Positions 10,001-16,923 of a stretch of 64,000 bases of DNA are shown here, piece after piece. The stretch lies in NCBI GenBank assembly GCA_903864275.1, contig CAIPFE010000007.1, positions 62,001 through 126,000 of the forward strand, given 5' to 3'. A program made the position numbers and the translations under genes. Numbering within the stretch: the stretch's first letter is position 1; each line of letters begins with the position of its first letter. The DNA comes from an uncultured Mucilaginibacter sp. (GTDB taxonomy: Bacteria > Bacteroidota > Bacteroidia > Sphingobacteriales > Sphingobacteriaceae). The notes beneath the pieces are model-generated. The model was not told the origin of the DNA. It searched no databases and saw nothing but the letters and a program-made list of their open reading frames with translations.

Positions 10001-10460
10001 AAGTATAGCCCTGGCTGTCGGCCAAACAACTATCACAACAATAGTAACTGCCCAGGATGGAACAACAACTCACACTTATTTGATAAATGTAACCAGGGCA
10101 ACCGGGCCGCTAATGAGCCTTTATACGCCAATAAGCGTTTTACAGCCAAAAGATAACCTAAACATTGAAAACGATGGCGTCATCGTCCACCAGGGTATCT
10201 CACCAAACGGTGACGGGCTGAATGATTTCCTTATTATAGACGGTATAATTGCCCATCCGGACAATACCTTACAGATCATCGACCGCAGCGGAACGCTGAT
10301 ATACCAGGCAAAAGGCTATAACAACATCACTAAAGTGTTTGACGGGCATTCAGGAATAAACGGGAGGATGCAGCAGCCGGGCACCTATTTTTATTCGCTG
10401 GATTATGTTGTTGATGGGCAGAACACGCATAAAACAGGGTTTATCCTGCTTAAATATTAA
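7047..10460 (+). CDS. Giant secreted protein: IPT/TIG, FG-GAP-like propeller, cadherin-like repeats, T9SS type-B tail
   Basis: An 1137-residue paralogue of the preceding gene. An N-terminal basic stretch and hydrophobic segment (about 19-43, ending KLLAQA) act as signal peptide. An IPT/TIG domain (ITSFSPATGPVGTLVTINGT) spans about 46-125. About seven propeller-like units with SADGNTAxxGG and GAAWVFxRxGxxWxQQGxKL motifs fill about 130-510. Five cadherin-like units start near 513, 614, 713, 811 and 913, and a type-B T9SS sorting domain begins near 1016. The tail and many repeat units are close to those of the neighbour, implying duplication and ongoing exchange. The first half is unrelated (FG-GAP-like instead of NHL), so different sensor or binding heads sit on the same stalk and anchor. 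Confidence 0.87.
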   Translation: MTKIHPTSRGTLSAKQLKHAFACFVLFFATMLLTAIFPGKLLAQAPAITSFSPATGPVGTLVTINGTNLGTPTAFTIGGQNAIVVSNTGSVLVGMVMPNAATGAVSITTAGGTASGSGNFTVTATKYPSVQQGAKLAGTGNTGTALQGVSVAVSADGNTAVLGGSSDNSDVGAAWVFVRNGGAWMQQGSKLVGTGAIGAASQGSSVALNADGNTAIIGGAGDNNSTGAAWVFTRSGNTWSQQGLKLVGTGAVGAAGQGNAVSISADGNTAIVGGSGDNSGVGAAWVFTRSGNTWTQQGSKLVGTGYTDTELGGCSVALSADGNTAIVGGSQSNSSSGAAWVYARSGGAWSQQTAMVAGQQTAFGTSVSLSADGNTAVIGAPSHAPPLPNTGGLWVYVRSGGAWTRQGSKIEGTSSVGRSPQLGWTVSVSADGNTAITAGYSDNANNGAAWIFTRSDGAWAQVGPKIVGTSNIGAAFQGYSVSISADGSTALSGGPDDNANLGAAWVFVTAPPNDALLKTIALSPYTTLTNTGTTGGTTTYTTTAGNGTTSVTVTPTTQDPAATVKVNGVTILSGTASGSIALGAEGTATTINTVVTARDGVTTHTYSITINRAPSFNALLSLLSLTPAATLTNTGTAGNTTTYTTSVSNGTAWVTVTPTAQDADATIIVNGKLVTSGTASGNIALAVGQNTINTVVTAQGGTATHTYSIIVTRAPSSNARLSTIKLTPASALTNTGTSGGTTTYTTTVSNATASVTVTPTAQDNTATITVNGITVASGTASGSIPLAVGPNTITTVVTAQDGTTMLTYSITITRLSNNALLSIIKLTPASTLTNTGTTGSTTTYTTTVSSVITSVTVTPTAQDATATIKVNNVPVISGSASGSIALGAEGTSTIINTVVTSQDGTVTHTYSIIITRAPSNNALLSTLSSTPATALANGGTVGSTTTYTASVSNATTLVTVTPTTQDANATVKVNGVAVTSGTASGSIALAVGQTTITTIVTAQDGTTTHTYLINVTRATGPLMSLYTPISVLQPKDNLNIENDGVIVHQGISPNGDGLNDFLIIDGIIAHPDNTLQIIDRSGTLIYQAKGYNNITKVFDGHSGINGRMQQPGTYFYSLDYVVDGQNTHKTGFILLKY

Positions 10461-10468
10461 ACACTTTT

Positions 10469-10501
10469 AGATTTGACAACTTTTGAAAAGTTGTCAAATC
10501 T
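10469..10501 (+). terminator. Perfect 16-bp inverted repeat after second giant surface gene
   Basis: Arms AGATTTGACAACTTTT and AAAAGTTGTCAAATCT are perfectly complementary around one central G. There is no T-run immediately after the stem, so termination is plausible but less certain than at 6687. Confidence 0.6.
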
Positions 10502-10523
10502 ATGCTGATCGAACAATATTTAT

Positions 10524-10553
10524 TTTGATTTTCCAAACAACTCCCTATATTTG
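10524..10553 (+). promoter_or_regulatory. Promoter of the histidine operon
   Basis: A -33 TTTG (10524-10527) and a -7 TATATTTG (10546-10553, exact TAnnTTTG) are separated by 18 bp. This is the Bacteroidota housekeeping promoter layout. It lies 31 bp upstream of the His leader peptide start. Confidence 0.75.
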
Positions 10554-10584
10554 CATCGCTTATCTATAGTTTTACTATACAAAA

Positions 10585-10647
10585 ATGAACGGTTATACAT
10601 TACATAAGGCCCATATCCACCTTCACCACCATGTGGTGATCAGCTAA
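10585..10647 (+). CDS. hisL: Histidine leader peptide (HisL-like)
   Basis: A 20-codon reading frame, MNGYTLHKAHIHLHHHVVIS, starts with ATG 31 bp after a consensus -7 element and ends with TAA 67 bp before hisG. Six of 20 residues are histidine, three of them consecutive, which is the signature of a his operon attenuator peptide. The RNA can fold: ATACATTA (10595-10602) pairs perfectly with TAATGTAT (10645-10652), and CACCAC (10624-10629) with GTGGTG (10633-10638), so the His codons and the stop lie in paired regions that a stalled ribosome would open. No convincing U-tract terminator is visible before hisG, so whether control is at transcription or translation is open. Confidence 0.75.
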   Translation: MNGYTLHKAHIHLHHHVVIS

Positions 10648-10714
10648 TGTATGTTTCTACGCGAAATAACAAACCCCGTTTATTCCTCTTATTATAGTCC
10701 CTTAAAAACAATCA

Positions 10715-11566
10715 GTGAAAACACTAAAAATAGCCATCCAGAAATCTGGCCGGCTCAACGAAAAATCTGTTGAATTATTAAAAAATTGCGGCCTAAGCTT
10801 CGAAAATTATAAAAGCTCGCTTATTTCGCCCGTCTCCAATTTTCCGCTCGAGATCCTTTTTCTGCGCGATGATGACATCCCGGAGTACGTTCAGGATGGC
10901 ATAGCAGACCTGGGCATCGTAGGTGAAAACGTGATACAGGAAACCGAAGTTGAGGTCAGTTACCTGCAGCGCCTCGGTTTTGGCAAATGCTCGCTTAAAA
11001 TAGCAGTTCCAAACACCTATGACATTAAAAACCTTTCGGAATTAGACGGCAAATCTATCGCCACCACCTACCCTGCTATTTTGGGTAAGTTTTTAAAAGA
11101 AAAAGGCATAAACGCCGATATACGCACCATATCCGGTTCGGTAGAGATTTCTCCCGGGCTGGGACTAAGCGACGCCATCTGCGACCTGGTATCAACCGGC
11201 GGCACGCTGAAAAGCAATGGCTTAAAGCCATTTGCCGACGTGATGACCTCGGAAGCAGTCCTGATCGGCCGTAAAGGCAGCGAGAATGAGGAACTGGTTA
11301 AAGAACTGATCCAACGCATCCAATCAGTACTAAGGGCAAAAGAAACCAAATACGTGGTTTTAAATGTTAATAAAGATAATTTACCAGCTATAATAAAACT
11401 ATTGCCAGGTGTTAAAAGCCCTTCTGTTGTACCTTTGGCTGAAGAAAACTGGGTCGCCGTACACACCGTGATCCCCGAACGTGATTTTTGGGACAAAATA
11501 AGCCAGCTAAAACAAGCCGGCGCACAAGGTATTGTAGTAATGCCTATTGAGAAGATAATATTATAG
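10715..11566 (+). CDS. hisG: ATP phosphoribosyltransferase, long form (HisG)
   Basis: First enzyme of histidine synthesis: condenses ATP with PRPP to give phosphoribosyl-ATP. The 283 residues match the long HisG form, with a two-lobed catalytic part (KTLKIAIQKSGRLNEKS at the N-terminus; DAICDLVSTGGTLKSNGL in the PRPP-binding region near 160-175) and a C-terminal ACT-like regulatory domain from about 205, used for feedback inhibition by histidine in this form. The start is GTG. It is the first structural gene after the His leader. The downstream junction is packed with G-rich palindromes. Confidence 0.93.
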   Translation: MKTLKIAIQKSGRLNEKSVELLKNCGLSFENYKSSLISPVSNFPLEILFLRDDDIPEYVQDGIADLGIVGENVIQETEVEVSYLQRLGFGKCSLKIAVPNTYDIKNLSELDGKSIATTYPAILGKFLKEKGINADIRTISGSVEISPGLGLSDAICDLVSTGGTLKSNGLKPFADVMTSEAVLIGRKGSENEELVKELIQRIQSVLRAKETKYVVLNVNKDNLPAIIKLLPGVKSPSVVPLAEENWVAVHTVIPERDFWDKISQLKQAGAQGIVVMPIEKIIL

Positions 11567-11568
11567 CT

Positions 11569-11744
11569 CAGGCCCCCCGACCCCCTTAAGGGGGAGGAAT
11601 GGCGGAGGGCCCCCCGGCCCCCTAAAGGGGGAGTTTAGTGGGGCGAAAAATATTAGGATTAACAAACATCCATTCCCCTTTAGGGAGTTAGGGGGCTAAC
11701 AAATATTTAAAATTCCTCCGCCTTTGGCGGAGGTTAGGGGGCTA
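11569..11744. repeat. Cluster of four CCCCCTAAAGGGGG-type palindromes between hisG and hisD
   Basis: Two copies in one orientation (11569-11599 and 11605-11637: GGCCCCCCGACCCCCTTAAG-like and GGCCCCCTAAAGGGGGAG) are followed by two in the other (11670-11700 and 11711-11744, both ending TTAGGGGGCTAA). Each copy is itself a short hairpin, and the two pairs face each other, so a larger hairpin is also possible. The last copy ends exactly at the hisD ATG (GGGGGCTA then ATG). The same family occurs at 15398-15430, 15485-15520, 16857-16886 and 17280-17316, all inside the his operon. Confidence 0.85.
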
Positions 11745-13028
11745 ATGAAGCGATATAATTATACAGAACTGTCAAAACAGCAAATCCAAAACCTGGTGCA
11801 GCGCAATGTTGACCCGGCGAATGAGATACGAGCGATAGTTGAAGACGTTATTGAACATGTTAAGGGGCATGGCGACAGCGCGTTGCTTGACTATGCGCTA
11901 AAGTTTGATAAAGTGGAGCTGGGTAAACTTTATCTGGATAAAAATGAACTCACTGAAATTGCTTCAGCTGTTTTACCGGAACAAAAAGCGGCACTCGAAA
12001 CCGCTTATAACAATATTTATAAATTTCATGCGGCGCAGCTAAAGGCTGAAGATAAAATTGAAACCATGCCCGGCGTAACCTGCTGGCGCGAAATAAGACC
12101 GATAGAAAAAGTTGGTTTGTACATCCCCGGCGGCAGCGCAGTGTTGCCAAGCACCTTCTTAATGCTCGGCATCCCCGCAAGGATTGCCGGCTGCCACGAA
12201 ATTGTGGTTTGCTCGCCCCCGCAAAAAAATGGCGGTGTAAACGCTTTTATAGCTTACGTGGCCCTGCTGCTCGGTATAGATAAAATTTACCTCGCCGGCG
12301 GTGCACAGGCCATAGCAGCCATGGCTTACGGCACTGAAACTATTACTAAAGTTGATAAGATATTTGGCCCTGGAAACCAGTTTGTTACCAAAGCAAAAAC
12401 TATTATACAATCTACCACTACTACTGCCATCGATATGCCTGCTGGACCCTCGGAAGTACTGGTCATTGCTGATGAAACGGCCAACCCGGTTTACGTTGCC
12501 GCCGATCTGCTGGCGCAGGCAGAGCATGGGATGGACAGCCAGTCAATATTGGTTTGTGCATCGCATAAAATAGCTGATGAAGTCTTGGCCGAAGTGGCAA
12601 AGCAGGTCCCTGTGCTTCCACGTGCTGAGATCGTGAAAAAGGCGCTGGAAAATTCGTACATCGTGGTTACAAATAATCTTGATGATGCCATGAGTTTCAG
12701 TAATCAATACGCGCCTGAGCATTTGATCCTTGCCACCACAGACTGGCAAAGCTTAACAGCAAACATTATCAACGCCGGTTCGGTATTCCTCGGTAATTTG
12801 ACGCCCGAAAGCGCGGGTGATTATGCGTCGGGAACAAATCATACCTTGCCCACAAGTTCGTACTCCCGCGCGTATTCGGGGGTTTCGGTTGATTCGTTCG
12901 TAAAAAAGATCACGTTCCAGCAAATCACGCCGGAAGGATTAAAAAATATAGGGCCAACGATTGAGATATTGGCGGAAATGGAAGGGCTGCATGCGCATAA
13001 GAATGCAGTGAGTTTAAGAATTAAATAA
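11745..13028 (+). CDS. hisD: Histidinol dehydrogenase (HisD)
   Basis: Catalyses the last two steps of histidine synthesis, L-histidinol to L-histidine with 2 NAD+, using zinc. The 427 residues match the usual length. Recognised blocks are GPGNQFVTKAK, DMPAGPSEVLVIAD, QAEHGMDSQ (zinc and base region) and the C-terminal GTNHTLPTSSYSRAYSG. ATG at 11745 was chosen over an in-frame TTG at 11724, because the extra seven codons would come from the palindromic repeat. Confidence 0.94.
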   Translation: MKRYNYTELSKQQIQNLVQRNVDPANEIRAIVEDVIEHVKGHGDSALLDYALKFDKVELGKLYLDKNELTEIASAVLPEQKAALETAYNNIYKFHAAQLKAEDKIETMPGVTCWREIRPIEKVGLYIPGGSAVLPSTFLMLGIPARIAGCHEIVVCSPPQKNGGVNAFIAYVALLLGIDKIYLAGGAQAIAAMAYGTETITKVDKIFGPGNQFVTKAKTIIQSTTTTAIDMPAGPSEVLVIADETANPVYVAADLLAQAEHGMDSQSILVCASHKIADEVLAEVAKQVPVLPRAEIVKKALENSYIVVTNNLDDAMSFSNQYAPEHLILATTDWQSLTANIINAGSVFLGNLTPESAGDYASGTNHTLPTSSYSRAYSGVSVDSFVKKITFQQITPEGLKNIGPTIEILAEMEGLHAHKNAVSLRIK

Positions 13029-13165
13029 ATTCATTGCCGTTGGCTTTAGCCAACGGATAACAGGCAGACAGTTACTGGCTTTAGCCAAAACGAACTATTT
13101 AGGCTAAAGCCTGATTTTCATGATCATCTATTCCGTCCGCTAAAGCGGACGGCAATGAATCAGAA
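13027..13165. repeat. GGCTTTAGCC-type nested palindrome between hisD and hisC
   Basis: The outer arms ATTCATTGCCGTTGGCTTT and the complement of GCTAAAGCGGACGGCAATGA pair imperfectly. Inside are further GGCTTTAGCC/GGCTAAAGCC elements (about 13070-13115). It fills most of the 175-bp hisD-hisC gap and has no coding potential. Confidence 0.75.
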
Positions 13166-13203
13166 AAAATCGAAGAGTATATTAATAAAGGAATAAATAT
13201 AAA

Positions 13204-14250
13204 ATGTTCAGTATAAATAATATAATCAGGTCCAATATCAAAAACCTTTTCCCCTACTCTTCCGCCCGTGATGAGTACCAGGGCGAGGCCAGTGTGTTTT
13301 TGGACGCTAATGAAAACGCTTTCGGCTCGCCACTGGAGCAACAATTTAACCGCTACCCTGATCCATTACAACTGCAGATTAAAGGGCGGTTGAGCGAAAT
13401 AAAGGGGGTGCCAGTTAAAAATATATTTTTGGGCAACGGCAGCGATGAAGCTATTGACATATTATTCCGCAGCTTCTGTAACCCGGGTGTGGATAATGTA
13501 ATATTAGTACCGCCCACTTATGGCATGTACCAGGTTTCGGCAAATATTAATGATGTGGAGGCGCGCAAAGTTCCGCTGACGGAAGATTTCCAGCTTAATT
13601 TGGATGATATTGCGGAAGCCATTGATGACCATACCAAGCTTATCTTTATCTGCTCGCCAAATAACCCGACCGGCAATTCCATCAGCCGGGCCGATGTGGA
13701 AACTTTGCTTGCAAATTTTGGCGGGATCGTGGTGGTTGATGAAGCCTATATCAATTTCAGCAGGCAAAAAACTTTTATCCAGGAACTAACAGAGTACGCG
13801 AACCTCGTAGTTTTACAAACGCTCAGCAAAGCATGGGGCCTTGCGGGTTTACGCATCGGGATGGCCTTTGCCAGCGAAGAAATTATAGAGGTGATGAATA
13901 AGGTTAAACCGCCCTACAACGTTAACGATGCTTCACAGCAGCTGGCATTGCAGGCGCTGGCCAATATCGACCAGGTAAATGGCTGGATCAGGGAAATTCT
14001 CTTGCAAAGGGATAAATTGGTTTTAGGATTGAAAGACTTTGATTTTGTGCTGGATATTTATCCCTCCGATGCTAATTTTATCTTAGTTAAAACAACTGAT
14101 CCAAAGGGAATTTATAACTATTTAGTCCAAAAAGGCATCATCGTGCGCGACCGGTCGAAAGTTGAATTGTGCCAGGGTTGTTTGCGTATAACCGTTGGCA
14201 CGCCCGGTGAAAACAATATATTACTCCAAACTTTACAAGATTTTAAATGA
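13204..14250 (+). CDS. hisC: Histidinol-phosphate aminotransferase (HisC)
   Basis: PLP enzyme that converts imidazole-acetol phosphate plus glutamate to histidinol phosphate. 348 residues. Seen: SPNNPTGN (substrate/PLP loop near 151), VVDEAYINF (PLP-ring Asp and Tyr), [16 protein letters not shown] (Schiff-base lysine in SKAWG, near 204) and a C-terminal [11 protein letters not shown]. The stop overlaps the hisB start by 4 bp (ATGA), implying coupled translation. Confidence 0.94.
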   Translation: MFSINNIIRSNIKNLFPYSSARDEYQGEASVFLDANENAFGSPLEQQFNRYPDPLQLQIKGRLSEIKGVPVKNIFLGNGSDEAIDILFRSFCNPGVDNVILVPPTYGMYQVSANINDVEARKVPLTEDFQLNLDDIAEAIDDHTKLIFICSPNNPTGNSISRADVETLLANFGGIVVVDEAYINFSRQKTFIQELTEYANLVVLQTLSKAWGLAGLRIGMAFASEEIIEVMNKVKPPYNVNDASQQLALQALANIDQVNGWIREILLQRDKLVLGLKDFDFVLDIYPSDANFILVKTTDPKGIYNYLVQKGIIVRDRSKVELCQGCLRITVGTPGENNILLQTLQDFK

Positions 14251-15398
14251 GCAAGCTGCAAAAAATACTGTTCGTCGACCGCGACGGCACCATTATAAAA
14301 GAGACTGCCGACGAGCAGATCGATTCATTCGCTAAACTGGAGTTTTATCCCGGCGCTTTGCAATACCTGCCAAAAATAGCCACTGAACTTGATTATGAGC
14401 TGGTGATGGTAACCAACCAGGATGGTTTGGGCACAGCATCATATCCGGCCGATACCTTTTGGCCCGTTCAAAACTTTGTTATTAAAACGTTCGAAAATGA
14501 AGGCGCGATCTTTTCTAATATTTGTATTGACCGGACATTTCCTGCGGATAATGCACCCACACGCAAACCGGGAACGGGCATGCTTACCCAGTATTTTGAT
14601 AAAGAGAAATACGATCTTAAAAACTCGTTCACTATCGGCGACCGTAAAAATGATGTTTTGCTCGGCTATAACCTTGGCGCAAAAGCCATCTGGCTAAATG
14701 ATAACTCAAATTTAGGCAGCCACGAATTTAGTGGAAAAGCCGAAGAAGATGCGGTAAACAGTACAGTTGCGCTGGAAACAACCGACTGGCAAAAAATATA
14801 TGAATTTTTAAAATTAGGTGAACGGGTGTTTGAACATCGCCGGGCCACTAAAGAAACAGATATTTATATAAAAGTGAACCTTGATGGAAAAGGCGAGGCT
14901 AAAGTGTCCACAGGGCTGCATTTTTTTGATCACATGCTCGACCAAATTGCGCGTCACGGCAACATCGACCTTGAAATTATAGCACAAGGCGACCTGCATA
15001 TTGACGAACACCATACCATTGAAGATACGGGAATCGCTCTTGGCGAGGTTTTTGCGGCAGCTTTAGGTAATAAGAAGGGAATTGAGCGCTATGGTTTTTG
15101 CCTGCCGATGGACGATTGCCTGGCACAGGTAGCGATAGATTTTGGCGGCAGGAACTGGATAGTTTGGGATGCGGTGTTTACAAGGGAAAAGATTGGCGAG
15201 ATGCCAACAGAAATGTTCTTTCATTTTTTTAAATCTTTTTCTGACGCGGCAAAATGCAACTTAAATATAAAAGCGGAAGGCGAAAACGAACACCATAAAA
15301 TTGAAGCTATATTTAAGGCCTTTGCAAAGTCAATAAAAATGGCGGTAAAAAGGGACGTGAATAATATGGTTTTACCGAGCACAAAGGGAGTCTTATAG
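14247..15398 (+). CDS. hisB: Bifunctional histidinol-phosphatase / imidazoleglycerol-phosphate dehydratase (HisB)
   Basis: A 383-residue fusion of two enzymes. An N-terminal HAD phosphatase ([11 protein letters not shown] at about 9-19; [24 protein letters not shown]) carries out histidinol phosphate dephosphorylation. A C-terminal dehydratase from about 190 ([40 protein letters not shown]) holds the His and Glu metal ligands. The fused form is known in enterobacteria and many Bacteroidota. Overlaps hisC by 4 bp; the G-rich palindrome family starts at its stop codon. Confidence 0.95.
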   Translation: MSKLQKILFVDRDGTIIKETADEQIDSFAKLEFYPGALQYLPKIATELDYELVMVTNQDGLGTASYPADTFWPVQNFVIKTFENEGAIFSNICIDRTFPADNAPTRKPGTGMLTQYFDKEKYDLKNSFTIGDRKNDVLLGYNLGAKAIWLNDNSNLGSHEFSGKAEEDAVNSTVALETTDWQKIYEFLKLGERVFEHRRATKETDIYIKVNLDGKGEAKVSTGLHFFDHMLDQIARHGNIDLEIIAQGDLHIDEHHTIEDTGIALGEVFAAALGNKKGIERYGFCLPMDDCLAQVAIDFGGRNWIVWDAVFTREKIGEMPTEMFFHFFKSFSDAAKCNLNIKAEGENEHHKIEAIFKAFAKSIKMAVKRDVNNMVLPSTKGVL

Positions 15399-15430
15399 GC
15401 CCCCCAGCCCCCAAAAGGGGGAGTTTTTGA
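15398..15430. repeat. G-rich palindrome copy after hisB
   Basis: AGGCCCCCCAGCCCCCAAAA followed by GGGGGAGTTT, a member of the CCCCCTAAAGGGGG family, in the same orientation as the copies at 11569-11637. It sits between the hisB stop and the hisH start. Confidence 0.8.
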
Positions 15431-15435
15431 TTACC

Positions 15436-16104
15436 ATGAGTGACATAACAAACGATAATATAGGAACGGCGAAGCCGGTTCCACCAAAAAGCTCCCCCTT
15501 TAGGGGGCGGGGGGAGCTTGGCATCATAAATTACGGCGCCGGAAATATATTCTCATTAACGGCTGCTTTAGAGCGGCTGGGGCTTCCATATGGAATGATC
15601 AACGAGGAAAAAGATTTTGAACAGTACGACCGGTATATTATTCCGGGGGTAGGTCATGCAGGCGCGGCTATGAATAAATTGGAGCAAACCGGCCTTGTTC
15701 CAACTATAAAGTCGCTCAAAAAACCAACTTTAGGGATTTGTGTAGGGATGCAGTTGCTGACCGCCCATTCCGAAGAAGGCGACTCAGATCTATTGGATAT
15801 TTTCCCTGTAAACACCTTACGATTTGCGCACAGCAGCACCTATAAGGTGCCGCATACAGGCTGGAATAGAGTGTATCCCGAAAAAGAAAATCAACTTTTT
15901 AAAAATATTCCCGACGGATCACATTTTTACTTCGTACATTCATACTTTATTGAGTATAATCTTGCGTTTACGCTTTCATCCACAACCTATAATAACAAGT
16001 TTTCGGCATCAATCTGGCGGGATAATTTCTATGGGGTACAGTTCCATCCTGAAAAATCCGGCATCCATGGCGAAACTTTGTTATCAAACTTCTCAAAACT
16101 TTAA
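15436..16104 (+). CDS. hisH: Imidazole glycerol phosphate synthase glutaminase subunit (HisH) with repeat-derived N-terminal extension
   Basis: Glutaminase that feeds ammonia to HisF. The conserved fold starts at GIINYGAGN near residue 33. The nucleophile Cys is in LGICVGMQLL and the catalytic His/Glu in GVQFHPEKSG. HisH usually starts one to three residues before GIINYGAGN; here about 30 extra residues precede it, including SPFRGRG, which is a translation of the G-rich palindrome (15485-15520). There is no in-frame ATG, GTG or TTG between the palindrome and the core, so initiation at ATG 15436 (or TTG 15427) is forced. 222 residues. Confidence 0.9.
   Translation: MSDITNDNIGTAKPVPPKSSPFRGRGELGIINYGAGNIFSLTAALERLGLPYGMINEEKDFEQYDRYIIPGVGHAGAAMNKLEQTGLVPTIKSLKKPTLGICVGMQLLTAHSEEGDSDLLDIFPVNTLRFAHSSTYKVPHTGWNRVYPEKENQLFKNIPDGSHFYFVHSYFIEYNLAFTLSSTTYNNKFSASIWRDNFYGVQFHPEKSGIHGETLLSNFSKL
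15485..15520. repeat. G-rich palindrome copy inside the hisH reading frame
   Basis: AGCTCCCCCTTTAGGGGGCG and the following GGGGGAGCTT form a hairpin (AGCTCCCCC against GGGGGAGCT) and are translated as SPFRGRGEL. The orientation is opposite to the copy at 15398-15430, so the two flank the first 18 codons of hisH as inverted repeats. Confidence 0.85.
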
Positions 16105-16108
16105 AATC

Positions 16109-16858
16109 ATGTATATTATTCCCGCAATTGATATTTTAGACAAAAAAGTGGTGCGCTTACGGGAGGGTGACTATGCGCAGGTTACCGAATATGATGTTTC
16201 CTTAGAGGAAATGATCGAAAAGTACCAATCGTACGGCACTGATTTCATTCATATTATTGATCTGAATGGCGCCAAAAACGATTTCTCGAACCAGCAATAC
16301 CTTTTTGATGTGATTCGGAAAACAGATATGCAGGTGCAATACGGCGGCGGTATCCGCAGTATCGACAAGGTTAAAGAACTGATCGACGCGGGCATTCACC
16401 GGGTTATTGTGGGCACTCAGGCGCTCACTAACCCTTCTTTCCTGGCAGAGCTTAGCAAAGAGATATGCGGCCGCGACAAATGTTCCGGCCAGGTGGTCAT
16501 CGCCATTGATGTATTGGACGAAGTGATCAAGTACTCCGGCTGGATGGAAAGCTCGCCCATTAAACTGATGGACTACGTTGACAAATGCCTTTCATTGGGC
16601 TTTTTTCGTTTTTTATGCACCGACATTAGTAAGGATGGTAAACTCGGCGGGGCCGGTATCGGGCTTTATGAAAAACTGCTTGACCACTCCCCTTTTATCA
16701 AACTGATCGCATCTGGTGGCGTTAGCTCTATGGACGACATTGAAAAACTAAGTAATATCAAGGTGGAATCCTGCGTGGTTGGCAAAGCTATTTATGAAGG
16801 CCATATCAGCATCGATGATGTAAAAAACTGGAATTTGGAGTCCTTGATCTCTATTTAA
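16109..16858 (+). CDS. hisA: Phosphoribosylformimino-AICAR-phosphate isomerase (HisA)
   Basis: TIM-barrel isomerase (ProFAR to PRFAR). 249 residues from ATG 16109 (MYIIPAIDILDKKVVRLR), 4 bp after the hisH stop. Catalytic Asp residues are in PAIDI (Asp8) and VIAIDVLD (near 130). Phosphate-binding loops QYGGGIRS and LIASGGVSS are visible. A longer frame extends upstream through hisH but has no support. The stop is directly followed by a G-rich palindrome. Confidence 0.95.
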   Translation: MYIIPAIDILDKKVVRLREGDYAQVTEYDVSLEEMIEKYQSYGTDFIHIIDLNGAKNDFSNQQYLFDVIRKTDMQVQYGGGIRSIDKVKELIDAGIHRVIVGTQALTNPSFLAELSKEICGRDKCSGQVVIAIDVLDEVIKYSGWMESSPIKLMDYVDKCLSLGFFRFLCTDISKDGKLGGAGIGLYEKLLDHSPFIKLIASGGVSSMDDIEKLSNIKVESCVVGKAIYEGHISIDDVKNWNLESLISI

Positions 16859-16886
16859 GCCCCCTAGCCCCCTAAAGGGGGAACCA
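16857..16886. repeat. G-rich palindrome, left terminal repeat of the DUF559 insertion
   Basis: AGCCCCCTAGCCCCCTAAAG followed by GGGGAAC. Its reverse complement matches the copy at 17280-17316, so the DUF559 segment between hisA and hisF is bracketed by inverted copies about 460 bp apart, end to end. Confidence 0.85.
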
Positions 16887-16923
16887 AATCGGGATATGAA
16901 AAATCAACGCGCCTTAGTTTGAT

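Noticed and set aside
8581..10090. Possible CRISPR-like regular repeat array
   Set aside because: The about 300-bp periodicity is the cadherin-like protein repeat in frame; there are no short direct repeats with unique spacers.
10469..10501. His-operon attenuator
   Set aside because: This palindrome lies upstream of the his promoter, so it ends the previous gene instead.
15824..16108. N-terminal extension of the hisA frame into hisH
   Set aside because: HisA homologues start at MYIIPAIDI; the extension is an out-of-frame overlap with hisH.
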